This document shows, piece after piece, positions 35,674-44,761 of a stretch of 64,000 nucleotides of DNA; positions within the stretch are counted from its first letter, which is position 1; each line of letters starts with the position of its first letter. A program made the position numbers and the translations under genes. The notes under the pieces are model-generated. The model had not been told where the DNA came from and did not search any database. It saw nothing but the letters and a program-made list of their open reading frames with translations. This DNA comes from Acidobacteriota bacterium (GTDB lineage: Bacteria; Acidobacteriota; JAAYUB01): assembly GCA_018001935.1 (NCBI GenBank), contig JAGNHB010000008.1, positions 1 to 64,000 of the forward strand. Direction: 5' to 3'.

Positions 35674-37308
35674 TCAGAGCGGGAGGGTGAAGAGGAAATT
35701 GCTCCCGCCCGCCGCTGCGTTTTCCACCCAGATGGCGCCCCCGTGTGCCTCCACGATCTGCCGGCAGATGGCGAGACCCAGCCCGGTCCCCTTGGCCCGC
35801 GGACCCTTGGGCGGCTCGATCTGGGTGAACTTGTCGAAGATTCGCAGGCGGTGTTCCTCGGGGATCCCGGGCCCGGTGTCCATGACGCTGAAGCGGACGT
35901 GGTCGGGGTGCCGCCGGCACCCTACCGTGACGCAACCCGTCTCGGTGAACTTCACGGCGTTGCTCACCAGGTTGAGAATGACCTGGTGGAGGCGGTCGGG
36001 GTCCCCCACGAGGAGGACCGGGTCCGGGGGGACCTCGGTGGACAGGTCCAGTCCCCGCTGCCGGCAGAGCGGCTCGATGGACGCCGCGGCTTTGCGGACC
36101 AGGACCGCGGCGTCGAGGGACTCCCGCTTCCACTCGATCCGCCCGGCTTCCATCTTGGAGAGGTCCAGAAGGTCGTTGATGAGGGCGGTCAGGCGGTCGC
36201 CCTCCGAGATGATCACGTCGAAGTTCTCCCGCATCTGCCCCACCAGCCTGCAGATCCGGTCGTCCTCGTCGGGGATGAGCGGGAGGAGAACCTCGCGAAA
36301 CCGCTTCCGCATGATCTTGGCGAAACCGACGATGGAGGTCAGGGGGGTCCGGAGCTCGTGGGAGACGGTGGAGAGGAAGTCCGTCTTCACCTGGTCGAGT
36401 TCAAGGAGCTTCTGGTTGGCCCGCTTCAGGGCGGCCGTGCGCTCTTCCACCCGTTCCTCCAGTTCCTCCTTGGCCCGGTTCATCTCGGCCTCGAAGCGCA
36501 GGCGATCCTCGACGTCGTTCAGAACGGTGAGAATCATGGGGCGGTTCTTGTACCTGGTGATGACGCCCCGGACCTGCCCGTGGACCACCGTCCCGTCCTT
36601 CCGACGGAAGCGGGTGACGTACCCGGGGACGTCCTCGCCGCGGAACCGCCGCCGGATCATTTCCACGACCATGGGGCGGTCCTCCTCGTGGATGTGGACG
36701 AGGACCGGGCCGTTCATCATCTCCTCGACCGTGTACCCGAGCAGTTCCTTCACGGCGTCGTTGATGTACTCGATCCGGTTGTCCGCATGGATGACCACCA
36801 CTACCGGGAGTTCGGCCACCAGGTTGCGGAAACGGTCCTCGCTCTCGGCCAGCGCCCGCTCCATCTCCCGGCGGAAGGTCACGTCCCGGGCGATCCCGAA
36901 GATCTCGTAAGGCTTGCCGTTGCGGAAATTCAGGTGGCTGTTGATCTCCAGGACCACCGGCCGCCCGGACTTGTCCCGGCACTCGAGCTCGTAGACCGAG
37001 GTCAGCTCCTGCCCGGCGATCTTTCGCGCGATCTGCTCCCGGGACAGCTGCTCCTGTTCCGGGGACGCGATGACGGAGGAGATGTCCATGCCCACCAGCT
37101 CGTCCCGGGTGTAGCCGGAGACCCGCTCGCAGGCCTGGTTGGCGGAGGTGATCCGCCCCTGGAGGTCGAGGGTGTAGATGAGGTCGCTGGTGTTCCGGGT
37201 GAGGTCCCAGAAACGGCAATAGGTGTCGGGGGCGTCCTCCCCCGCGGCGCAACCCGGCGGGAACGGGTGCCGGCGGTGATAGGAGGGGTGTTCCGGGTCG
37301 TCGTACAT
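35674..37308 (-). CDS. PAS-domain sensor histidine kinase
   Basis: A 544-residue cytoplasmic two-component kinase without membrane helices. Two PAS domains (about 30-145 and 155-270) are followed by a coiled segment, the phosphoacceptor helix STVSHELRTPLTSIV with His317, and a HATPase with N-box NLVSNAVKF, DTGPGIP and GTGLGLAI. No response regulator is adjacent, so it is an orphan kinase. The stop lies just beyond the subtilisin gene, which converges on it. The ATG is 26 bases downstream of the DUF362 gene stop, so a joint transcript with that gene is possible. Confidence 0.93.
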   Translation of the reverse strand: MYDDPEHPSYHRRHPFPPGCAAGEDAPDTYCRFWDLTRNTSDLIYTLDLQGRITSANQACERVSGYTRDELVGMDISSVIASPEQEQLSREQIARKIAGQELTSVYELECRDKSGRPVVLEINSHLNFRNGKPYEIFGIARDVTFRREMERALAESEDRFRNLVAELPVVVVIHADNRIEYINDAVKELLGYTVEEMMNGPVLVHIHEEDRPMVVEMIRRRFRGEDVPGYVTRFRRKDGTVVHGQVRGVITRYKNRPMILTVLNDVEDRLRFEAEMNRAKEELEERVEERTAALKRANQKLLELDQVKTDFLSTVSHELRTPLTSIVGFAKIMRKRFREVLLPLIPDEDDRICRLVGQMRENFDVIISEGDRLTALINDLLDLSKMEAGRIEWKRESLDAAVLVRKAAASIEPLCRQRGLDLSTEVPPDPVLLVGDPDRLHQVILNLVSNAVKFTETGCVTVGCRRHPDHVRFSVMDTGPGIPEEHRLRIFDKFTQIEPPKGPRAKGTGLGLAICRQIVEAHGGAIWVENAAAGGSNFLFTLPL

Positions 37309-37333
37309 GTCGCGAAGCCTCCCGTGCGGGTGC

Positions 37334-38440
37334 TCAGTCGAGTTCCACCAGCTCGTAGCTGCAGGTGCCGAGGCCGATGGTCTCGGCGTAGTGCAGGTGG
37401 ACCCGCCAGTCGACCTCGGGGTGGACGGCCCGGATCTTGTCCTCGTGCTTCCCTCTTTTCCCGATGGCGCTGCCGGGGATGGACTCGCGCGCGTTGACCA
37501 GGTCCGCCGCGGCCTGGTCGACGGCCACGGGGTCCCGGGACGCGACGATCCCGATGTTGGGGGACACCGGGACGTCCGCGAAGGGGAAGCAGTCGCACTC
37601 GGGGCTCACGTCGAGGATGACGTTGACGAACAGGGCCTTGTCCCTCATCAACCGGAGCACGCCGCAGGCCGTCTCGACGGTCTTTTCCCCGACCACCTCG
37701 GGTTTCTCGGTCCAAAGGATCCGAAGGCACCGGGCCGGGCAGGCGGCGATGCAGTCGGCGCACCCCACGCACCGGTCGGGGTCGAAGCGGGCCCGGCCCT
37801 TCTCCACCCGGGCGGCACCCTGCAGGCAGACTTCCACGCAGCGCCCGCAGGCGATGCACTTGACGCCCTTGACGAATTCGGGCCGGACGGCCCCGCCGTG
37901 CATCAGCTGCTTCTGGGATCGGGAACCGAGCCCCATGCCGAGGTTTTTCAGGGTCCCCCCGAACCCCAGGAGCATGTGCCCCTTGAAGTGGGCGAGGCTG
38001 ACCAGGGCGTCGGCCTCCCGGACGACGCTGCCGAGCTTGACGTGCTTGAAGTGCTTCAGCCCGACCTCCACCTTCGTCCAGCTCTCGGAGCGCAGGCCGT
38101 CGGCCATGATGACGGGCGCGCCGGTCTGGGCCAGCCCGAAGCCGTGCTCCACCGCCAGGCTCACGTGGTCCACCGAGTCGGTTCGGGAGCCGTGGTAGAG
38201 CGTGTTGGTGTCCGTCAGGAAGGGCTTTCCCCCCTTCGCCTTGATCATGTCCACGGCCTTGCGGACGAAAACGGGGCGCAGGAAGGCCGTGTTCCCCCGC
38301 TCGCCGAAGCTCAGCTTGACGGCCGTCAGGTCGCCGGGGCGGATGAAATCGAGACCGGCGGCCTCGAGGAGCGGTCCCATGCGTTCCACGAGGCTCCGGT
38401 TCTTTTTCAGGCGGGCGTTGATGAAGAAAACCTTGCTCAC
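37334..38440 (-). CDS. DUF362 protein with two 4Fe-4S clusters
   Basis: A 368-residue iron-sulfur protein. The DUF362 domain fills the N-terminal 190 residues and the C-terminal part. Two ferredoxin-type motifs, CIACGRCVEVC and CVGCADCIAACP, lie in the middle at about 195-235. The exact reaction of the family is unknown; the clusters imply electron transfer. It has its own promoter, overlapping that of pyk on the opposite strand, and may continue into the histidine kinase gene downstream. Confidence 0.9.
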   Translation of the reverse strand: MSKVFFINARLKKNRSLVERMGPLLEAAGLDFIRPGDLTAVKLSFGERGNTAFLRPVFVRKAVDMIKAKGGKPFLTDTNTLYHGSRTDSVDHVSLAVEHGFGLAQTGAPVIMADGLRSESWTKVEVGLKHFKHVKLGSVVREADALVSLAHFKGHMLLGFGGTLKNLGMGLGSRSQKQLMHGGAVRPEFVKGVKCIACGRCVEVCLQGAARVEKGRARFDPDRCVGCADCIAACPARCLRILWTEKPEVVGEKTVETACGVLRLMRDKALFVNVILDVSPECDCFPFADVPVSPNIGIVASRDPVAVDQAAADLVNARESIPGSAIGKRGKHEDKIRAVHPEVDWRVHLHYAETIGLGTCSYELVELD

Positions 38441-38462
38441 GGGACCTCCCGGGGTTTGCGCG

Positions 38463-38491
38463 TTGCGCGGTGTGAGATCCTATTATAGAAT
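38463..38491 (+). promoter_or_regulatory. Promoter of pyruvate kinase
   Basis: TTGCGC (38463-38468), 17 bases, then TAGAAT (38486-38491). Transcription should start near 38498, about 24 bases before the ATG, which is preceded by the strong site AAGGAGGT. Confidence 0.55.
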
Positions 38492-38510
38492 ACCGTCGTC
38501 CCTTTCTGAA
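38482..38510 (-). promoter_or_regulatory. Promoter of the DUF362 gene, overlapping the pyk promoter
   Basis: On the minus strand TTCAGA (38510-38505), 17 bases, then TATAAT (38487-38482). The two -10 boxes of the divergent genes share bases 38486-38487, so polymerases would compete. Confidence 0.5.
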
Positions 38511-38521
38511 GGAGGTTTTTC

Positions 38522-39967
38522 ATGGACACTCGGGCACTCTTTCCCAAGAAGACGAAGATCGTCGCCACCTACGGACCGGCCCTCTCGGCGCCCGGGATGC
38601 TGCGGCGGGCCGTCGAGGCCGGGGTGAACGTCTTCCGGTACAACTTCTCCCACGGTTCCGCGGAAGGGTTCGCGGCCCTCCGGGACCAGGTCCGCGAGGC
38701 CGAGCGCGAAACCGGCCGGACCGTGGGGGTCCTCGCCGACCTCCAGGGCCCCAAGATCCGCATCGGCAGGCTGGTGAACCGCGAGCCCGTCCTCCTGACC
38801 GCGGGGGCGTCGTTTTCACTCCTGCGGGAAAACGTGGAGGGGGACGCCTCCCGGGCCTCGGTCTCCTACGCCTTCGAGCCCGACGAATTTCCGGTGGGGA
38901 TGCGCATCCTCCTGGACGACGGCCGGATCATCCTGACGGTGGCGGAAACCTCCCGGGAGGCCCTGGTGTGCCACGTCGCCAAGGGCGGGCTGCTCCGGGA
39001 ACACAAGGGGGTCAACTTCCCCGGGATCGCCACCCGCCTCCCCGCGCTGACGGAAAAGGACCGCCGGGACGCGGAAGCGGCCCGGGACCTCGGCGCGGAC
39101 TTCATCGCCCTGAGCTTCGTCCGCTCGGCGCAGGACATGCGGGACCTGCGCGCCCTCGTCGCCCGCGGGGACGGCGGGCCCTTCCTGGTGGCCAAGATCG
39201 AGAAACCCCAGGCGGTGGAGCGTCTCGACGAGATCCTCGACGCCACCGACGGCGTCATGGTGGCCCGGGGCGACCTCGGGGTCGAGGTGGACATCGAGCG
39301 CATCGGCGTGCTGCAGAAACGGATCATTCAGCGGTGCGCGGCCCGGGGGGTCCCCGTCATCACCGCCACCCAGATGCTGGAGAGCATGACGGAGGAACCC
39401 ATGCCCACCCGGGCGGAAGCCACCGACGTCGCCAACGCCGTCCTGGACGGCACCGACGCCGTGATGCTCTCCGAGGAGTCGGCCATGGGGAAGTACCCCC
39501 TGGAGGCCATCGGCACCCTGGCGGGGATCGCCGCCCGGACCGAGGAGTACCAGGACGGCCTCTGCTGCGCCTGCCGGGAGGCGCCGGAGAGCGCGGCACG
39601 CGGCGAAGTCCTCTACTCGGTGGCCCACGCCGCGGTGACGGCGGCCCACGACCTGGAGGCGAAGGGGATCCTCGTCCACACCCTCTCGGGGCGCACGGCG
39701 GCCGTGGTGTCGCGGTTCCGCCCCCGCCCGCCCGTCGTGGCCATGTCGCCGGACCCCGTCGCGTGCCGGCGCATGGCGCTGCTCTACGGGGTCTTCCCCT
39801 GGCCCATCGACCGCTTCGGGAACACCGACGAACTGATGGCTTTCACGGAGCGCCGGATCTCCGAACGTTTCCACGCCGAGCCAGGGTTCCGGTTCGTGGT
39901 GGTCACGGGCCAGTTCCAGGCCGTGGGAGCCACCAACTCCATCCGGGTGGTCACGCCCCGCCCGTGA
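38522..39967 (+). CDS. pyk: Pyruvate kinase
   Basis: Glycolytic enzyme that makes pyruvate and ATP from phosphoenolpyruvate and ADP. The 481 residues are the usual length. TKIVATYGPA opens the barrel, FLVAKIEKPQAV carries the catalytic Lys and metal-binding Glu, and MVARGDLGVE and TATQMLESM are signature parts; the C-terminal regulatory domain includes HTLSGRTA. A very strong ribosome site, AAGGAGGT, precedes the ATG. The next gene starts 13 bases downstream, so read-through into the CHAT gene is likely. Confidence 0.97.
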   Translation: MDTRALFPKKTKIVATYGPALSAPGMLRRAVEAGVNVFRYNFSHGSAEGFAALRDQVREAERETGRTVGVLADLQGPKIRIGRLVNREPVLLTAGASFSLLRENVEGDASRASVSYAFEPDEFPVGMRILLDDGRIILTVAETSREALVCHVAKGGLLREHKGVNFPGIATRLPALTEKDRRDAEAARDLGADFIALSFVRSAQDMRDLRALVARGDGGPFLVAKIEKPQAVERLDEILDATDGVMVARGDLGVEVDIERIGVLQKRIIQRCAARGVPVITATQMLESMTEEPMPTRAEATDVANAVLDGTDAVMLSEESAMGKYPLEAIGTLAGIAARTEEYQDGLCCACREAPESAARGEVLYSVAHAAVTAAHDLEAKGILVHTLSGRTAAVVSRFRPRPPVVAMSPDPVACRRMALLYGVFPWPIDRFGNTDELMAFTERRISERFHAEPGFRFVVVTGQFQAVGATNSIRVVTPRP

Positions 39968-39980
39968 ACGGGAGGGTCCC

Positions 39981-42900
39981 TTGGACGGGTACCCCTGCCC
40001 CCGAGCCCGGAAAGCGGCCCGGCTGTTCGGCTGCCTGGCGGTGCTGACGGCCGTCGCGGGGCCGTGCCCGGCGGCCGGGGCCCGCGCCCCCGGCGGGGCC
40101 TCGGGGACCTATCCCGCCTTCACCCGTGACGTCCGTGACCTGCCGCACCTCGTCCGGGCCGGTCAGACCCGGGCGGCAGCCGATCGCCTCCGTCCCTGGG
40201 CCGCCCTCCCCGAAACCTCCGGCCGGGTCGCCCTGCTGTGGTACCTGTTCCTCCCGGGAGAGAAGCCCCCGCCCGGCGAGGTGTTCGCGCACCAGGTCGA
40301 AGCGGCGCGGCTCTCCCTCGGCGAGGCCCCCCGGGACCGCACGGCGTCCGTCACCCGGCTGCTGGCGGCGTACCCCGCCCACTTCGTCTGGCGCTGCTCC
40401 TGCGAAGCCTACCTGGACCCCGCCTGGCGGGACAGGCTCGCGGTTGCCCTGGGGTCTTCCCGCGGCCCCGCCCCGGTCAACCCCTTCCTCGGGCTGATCC
40501 GGCAGGTCCTCTCGCCGGGCGCCGCCGGGCGGCTGCCCGGGACCCTCGCCGGCCCGCGGGACCTGGACTGCCTGCTCGAGAGCGGCCGCCTCCGCTTCCT
40601 CCGGGGAGACACGGACGGCGCCCTGCGGCGGTGGCGCCAGGCGGCCGCCCTGGCGTCCCGTGTCGATGACCGCTGGCTCGAGATCGAGGCGGGGACCCTC
40701 CGCGCGCAGGCCCTGATCGCCGGGGACCGGCTGGACGAAGCGCACGAGGCCTGCCGCCAGTCCGAACGTCTCCTGAGGAACTTCCCGTCGCCCTGGCTGA
40801 AGGCTCACCTGGACTTCGCCCGGGGGATGCTCCTGGCCCGCCGGGGCGACCTCCGGGAAGCCGTCCTCGTTTTCCGCGGCATCGCCCGGGGCCCGGGGGA
40901 CCGCGGTTACGCCCGGCTCCGGAACGCCTCCCTGGCCAACCTGGCCTACCTCTACGACGAGACCGGGGATTACGCCCTGGCGCTGGCCTGCCACGACGAG
41001 GTCATCCGGGACACCCGGACCGCCCTGGTGCCCCGGGCGCGGGCCGTCAACCTGCTCAACCGGGGGGCCCTCCACGAGCGTCTCGGGATGCCCGAGTCCG
41101 CGCTGGAGGATTACCGGCGGGCGATCGAGATCGACCCCGAGCACGTACCGGAGGAGATCCGGGCCCTGGGGACCCTGAATTTGGGCAACGTCTACGCCCG
41201 GGGCGAGCGGTGGGGCCAGGCCCTGGCCTGCTACGCGCGCGCCGGGGCGGCATTCCGGTCCCTGGGCCTCCCGGAGAATGCCCTCCTCGTCGCGTTGAAC
41301 CGGGTCGCGGCACTGCTCGGCCGGGGCGATCTCCCCGAGGCGGAGGCCGCCCTCGCGGAGATCGCCCGCGAGATGAAATCCCCCGGGAACGCGCGGCACC
41401 TCCCCCTGTACCACTTTCTCGACTGCTGCTGCCTTCTCGAGGCCTCCCGCTACACGGAGGCCGCCGCCGCGCTCGGTCGCCTGGAGTCCGCCCTGCCCGG
41501 GGGCCCCGAGGGTTCGCTGCGCTGGGAGGTCCCCCTCCTGCGAGGCAAGCTCCTGGCGGGGACGGGCCGCGTCACCGAGGCCCTGGCGGCGCTCTCCCGG
41601 TCCGCTTCCGCCTTCGACGCCCTCCAGGACCGGTGCGGAGGGGAGGAGACCCAGATCCGGTTCGGCGGGACCGGGAGGGAACTCGTGGAGGCTCTCCTGG
41701 ACGCGCTGGCCTCGGTGCGGCCCGGGGAACTCCCCGAGGAGACCCGGCTTCAGTACGCCCTGGACGCCATGGAGTGGTACCGCGGACGGGTCCTCCGGAA
41801 GCGCCTGGAGGCGAGGCGTTCCGCCCCGGGCCCCGGCGACCGCGTCCTCCTGGCCGAGGTCCGCACCCTTCTCTCCCACCGTCGCGCGGTGGCCCTCGTC
41901 TTTTTCCAGGGCACCCGCAGGCTCTACTACCTGGTGCTCGGGGGGTGGGGCGCCGGGGCCCTGTTCGGGTCGCTCGAGGCGGGCCTGGGCGAGCCGGGGC
42001 GTTCGGCGGCGGCCGCGTCCCCCGGGAGGCCAGGGACCGGGGACGGGCGGGCCCGGGCCGGTGATCCGGCCGCCCCCTGGGCCGGTCGGCTCCGGGAGTT
42101 CCTCGCCAGCCCGTCCCTCCTGCGCTTGCTGGTTTCCGCCGAGGAACTCATCGTTCTTCCGGACGGGGAACTTCACGCCTTCCCCCTGGAATCCGTCCAG
42201 GTTACCGCCGGTGGCCGGAGGGAGTACCTTGGCCTGTTCCGTCCCCTCTGCTACCTCCCCTCGTGGCGGTCGGCTCTCCGGGCCGGCAGCCGGGAAGGGG
42301 ACCCGGCGGCCTGCGATTACTGCGGCCTTTTCGGGAGCGGCCCGGCCGGGGAGGCGTGGCCCGACCTTCCCTTCGCGGAACCGGAGGTCCGGAACACGGC
42401 CCTCTCCGGGCCCTGGACGGCGTCCCGGGTCGTCCGCGGCCCCTGGGCGGGGACCGCCGGTGCCAGCCGGCTTCTGGGCCGCCGCGAGACGGGGGTGTTC
42501 CACGTGGCGGCCCACATCGAGGCCGACGAGGAAAATCCCTGGGCGAGCCGGGTGATACTGGGCGGGACGGACGCCGGGCCCGCCGTACTGACGGTGCGGG
42601 ACCTGGAAGCCCTGGAGGTGAAGGCCCGCCTCGTCGTTCTCTCGGGCTGCCGGTCGGGACGGGGGCGGGTGTTCCCGGGCGAGGGGAACGTCTCCCTGGC
42701 CCGTGTTTTCCTGGCCTCCGGCTGCGGGGGCGTTCTCACCACGGAGCGCGAGGTGGAGGACCGCTTCTGCGCCTTCTTCATGCACCGCTTCTTCGTGCGG
42801 CTCGAGGAAAGCGGCGGCGACGCGGTCCGGGCCCTTCATCGCGCCCGCCGCGACGCGAGCGCCGAACCGGCCTGGCGTGACCCTTCGCACTGGGCCAATT

Positions 42901-43031
42901 ACCGCATCTACGGCATCCCCGGACGCGTTCCCCTGCGCGCGCGCCTCCCCCTCGCACCGATCTGTGCTATTCTGGGGGTGTTGCTCGCGGTCCCTCCCCT
43001 GGTTCGGGCCGCGAAAAGGAGGAGACCATGA
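39981..43031 (+). CDS. TPR-CHAT domain caspase-like protein
   Basis: A 1016-residue protein starting at TTG 39981 after GGAGGG. A hydrophobic segment at about 14-32 may be a signal peptide or anchor. TPR-like repeats fill about 190-520. The C-terminal CHAT domain, a caspase-like peptidase fold, covers about 700-985 with the probable dyad His845 (VFHVAAH) and Cys890 (LSGCRSG). A membrane helix lies at about 990-1010, followed by a basic end. The last codons overlap the amidohydrolase ATG by four bases. CHAT proteins often act in stress or defence cleavage cascades; no target can be read here. Confidence 0.9.
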   Translation: MDGYPCPRARKAARLFGCLAVLTAVAGPCPAAGARAPGGASGTYPAFTRDVRDLPHLVRAGQTRAAADRLRPWAALPETSGRVALLWYLFLPGEKPPPGEVFAHQVEAARLSLGEAPRDRTASVTRLLAAYPAHFVWRCSCEAYLDPAWRDRLAVALGSSRGPAPVNPFLGLIRQVLSPGAAGRLPGTLAGPRDLDCLLESGRLRFLRGDTDGALRRWRQAAALASRVDDRWLEIEAGTLRAQALIAGDRLDEAHEACRQSERLLRNFPSPWLKAHLDFARGMLLARRGDLREAVLVFRGIARGPGDRGYARLRNASLANLAYLYDETGDYALALACHDEVIRDTRTALVPRARAVNLLNRGALHERLGMPESALEDYRRAIEIDPEHVPEEIRALGTLNLGNVYARGERWGQALACYARAGAAFRSLGLPENALLVALNRVAALLGRGDLPEAEAALAEIAREMKSPGNARHLPLYHFLDCCCLLEASRYTEAAAALGRLESALPGGPEGSLRWEVPLLRGKLLAGTGRVTEALAALSRSASAFDALQDRCGGEETQIRFGGTGRELVEALLDALASVRPGELPEETRLQYALDAMEWYRGRVLRKRLEARRSAPGPGDRVLLAEVRTLLSHRRAVALVFFQGTRRLYYLVLGGWGAGALFGSLEAGLGEPGRSAAAASPGRPGTGDGRARAGDPAAPWAGRLREFLASPSLLRLLVSAEELIVLPDGELHAFPLESVQVTAGGRREYLGLFRPLCYLPSWRSALRAGSREGDPAACDYCGLFGSGPAGEAWPDLPFAEPEVRNTALSGPWTASRVVRGPWAGTAGASRLLGRRETGVFHVAAHIEADEENPWASRVILGGTDAGPAVLTVRDLEALEVKARLVVLSGCRSGRGRVFPGEGNVSLARVFLASGCGGVLTTEREVEDRFCAFFMHRFFVRLEESGGDAVRALHRARRDASAEPAWRDPSHWANYRIYGIPGRVPLRARLPLAPICAILGVLLAVPPLVRAAKRRRP

Positions 43032-44275
43032 TCAACCATTCGGCGTCCCGTGCCCTGTGGACCGCGGACTGGGTCTGCCCGGGCCCCGGGGAGACGATTC
43101 CCGGCGGGGCCGTCGTCGTGGAGGACGGCCGTGTCCTGGCCGTCGGGGAAAGCGCGGCGCTGCGCCAGGCCTGGCCCGAGGCGCCGGCCCTTCACCGGGG
43201 GGCCGCCGTCCTGCCGCTCCCCGCCAACACGCACACCCACCTCGACCTGACGCTCTGCCCGGCCTTTCACGGTTCCTACGAGGGGTTCGTGCGGCACATG
43301 CTGGCCTGCCGGGACCGCCGGGGCGCCGACGGGGCCCGCGCGGGGCTCGCGCGCCTCCGCTGGCACCGCACCGGCGCCGTCGGGGACGTGGTGGCCTCTC
43401 CCGCCGCCATGGAGGTGCTCCTGGCCGAGGCCGGCCTGCCGGGGACGGTGTACTGGGAGGTGATCGCCCCGGACCCCGGGCAGGCCGAGGCCCGGTTTCG
43501 CGACCTCCGCGCGCAGGTGGACGCCTGGCGCCGCCGCGAGGGTCGCCTGCGGGTCGGTCTCTCGCCCCATGCCGCCCACACGGTCAGCGCGCCGCTGCTC
43601 CGCCGGATCGGCGAGTATGCCCGGGCGGAGGACATTCCCCTCCAGATCCACGCCGCCGAGACGCCGGAGGAGGTGATCTACTTCCGTGAAGGGAAGGGGC
43701 CCCTCCGGAACCTGATGCGCGAGATCACCGGCAAGCCCTGGAAGCGGCCCGGGATGACCCCCGTCGCCTGGCTGGCGGAACTGGGTGTCCTGGGGCCGGG
43801 AACCGCCGTCGTCCACGCCGTGCACGCGGAGGCCTCCGACGCCCGGCTGATCGCCCAGGCGGGCGCTTCGGTCATCGCCTGCCCCCGCAGCAACGCCGCG
43901 CTGGGGACCGGCCCGTTTCCCTGGGAGCGTTTCCGCGAGGCCGGCGTCCCGGTGGCGCTGGGCACCGATTCCACCGTCACGGCCGGGGACCTGGACGTCA
44001 TGGGCGAGCTGCGGCGGCTGTGGGGATCGGTCCCCCCCGAGGACCTGCTCCGGGCGGCCTGCTGCGACGGTTATCGCGTCCTTGGCCTCGAGCCGCCCTC
44101 CCTCGCCCCGGGGACGCCCCTCGGGCAGGTGAAGGTCCTGGAGGTTCCCGCCCCGGGTGCCGACGCGGCCCCGCCGACGCCCGGGAGGAAAAGGGCGCCG
44201 GGCGGTCGCAGGGGCCTGAAGGGGGCGAACGTCCCCGAAGACCCGGGCGCTCCCGGGGATTCGGCGGGTCGGTGA
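43028..44275 (+). CDS. Amidohydrolase of the TRZ/ATZ or aminofutalosine-deaminase-like group
   Basis: A 415-residue metal-dependent hydrolase with the TIM-barrel amidohydrolase motifs: NTHTHLDL with His69 and His71, HAAE, AVHAVHAE, and GTDST with the catalytic Asp. The pattern resembles aminofutalosine deaminases and other N-heterocycle deaminases, but the substrate cannot be fixed. The C-terminal 45 residues are Gly/Pro/Arg-rich and look unstructured. Its ATG overlaps the CHAT stop, so translation is coupled. The MoaD-like gene follows after 30 bases. Confidence 0.87.
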   Translation: MINHSASRALWTADWVCPGPGETIPGGAVVVEDGRVLAVGESAALRQAWPEAPALHRGAAVLPLPANTHTHLDLTLCPAFHGSYEGFVRHMLACRDRRGADGARAGLARLRWHRTGAVGDVVASPAAMEVLLAEAGLPGTVYWEVIAPDPGQAEARFRDLRAQVDAWRRREGRLRVGLSPHAAHTVSAPLLRRIGEYARAEDIPLQIHAAETPEEVIYFREGKGPLRNLMREITGKPWKRPGMTPVAWLAELGVLGPGTAVVHAVHAEASDARLIAQAGASVIACPRSNAALGTGPFPWERFREAGVPVALGTDSTVTAGDLDVMGELRRLWGSVPPEDLLRAACCDGYRVLGLEPPSLAPGTPLGQVKVLEVPAPGADAAPPTPGRKRAPGGRRGLKGANVPEDPGAPGDSAGR

Positions 44276-44305
44276 GATCGCCGCGACCGCTCAGGAGGCG
44301 TAACC

Positions 44306-44560
44306 ATGGCGCAAATACGGGTTCGGGTCCGCTACTTCTCCTCCCTCCGGGACGCCACGGGGCGATCCGAGGAAACGGTGCCGCTGGAGGCGCCCGCCAC
44401 CCTGGCGGACCTCTGGGAGGACCTCTGCCGGCGCTGTCCCGCGCTCGCCCTGCACCGCGGCCGCGTGATCCCGGCGGTCAACCTGCGGCACGCCCCCTTC
44501 GACACTCCCCTCGCGGACGGCGACGAAGCGGCCTTCCTGCCCCCCGTCAGCGGCGGGTGA
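44306..44560 (+). CDS. MoaD/ThiS family sulfur-carrier-like protein
   Basis: An 84-residue beta-grasp protein. It starts with the typical strand IRVRVRYFSSLRDATG, has LADLWEDLCRRCPAL and ends PPVSGG, so the C-terminal Gly-Gly needed for adenylation and thiocarboxylation is present. Such proteins carry sulfur for molybdopterin or other products. No moaE, moeB or thiF partner lies in the window. GGAGG precedes the ATG. It is downstream of the amidohydrolase and may be transcribed with it. Confidence 0.88.
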   Translation: MAQIRVRVRYFSSLRDATGRSEETVPLEAPATLADLWEDLCRRCPALALHRGRVIPAVNLRHAPFDTPLADGDEAAFLPPVSGG

Positions 44561-44702
44561 AGGGGACCAGGGGCGGTGCAGGCCCCCCCGTTCAGGGTCC
44601 CCGAGGCCGGGGGCTGGCCATCGCCCGGAGCAGGGCCCGGAAGAAACCGGTGACGACGGGTCTCTTTCGAGAAATCGGGAATGCTCGACCCCTCTTTTAC
44701 CC

Positions 44703-44731
44703 TTTTCGATTCCGCATGGTCATGATATAGT
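44703..44731 (+). promoter_or_regulatory. Possible promoter of the zinc-ribbon protein gene
   Basis: TTTTCG (44703-44708), 17 bases, then TATAGT (44726-44731). The -35 is poor; the -10 is good. The leader would be about 25 bases. Confidence 0.35.
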
Positions 44732-44761
44732 TACGCTTGATTTTCGCAAGGGGGCAACCAG

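Noticed and set aside
43028..44275. Imidazolonepropionase (HutI) to go with hutU
   Set aside because: The amidohydrolase motifs are closer to deaminases of the TRZ/ATZ type and the gene is 23 kb from hutU.
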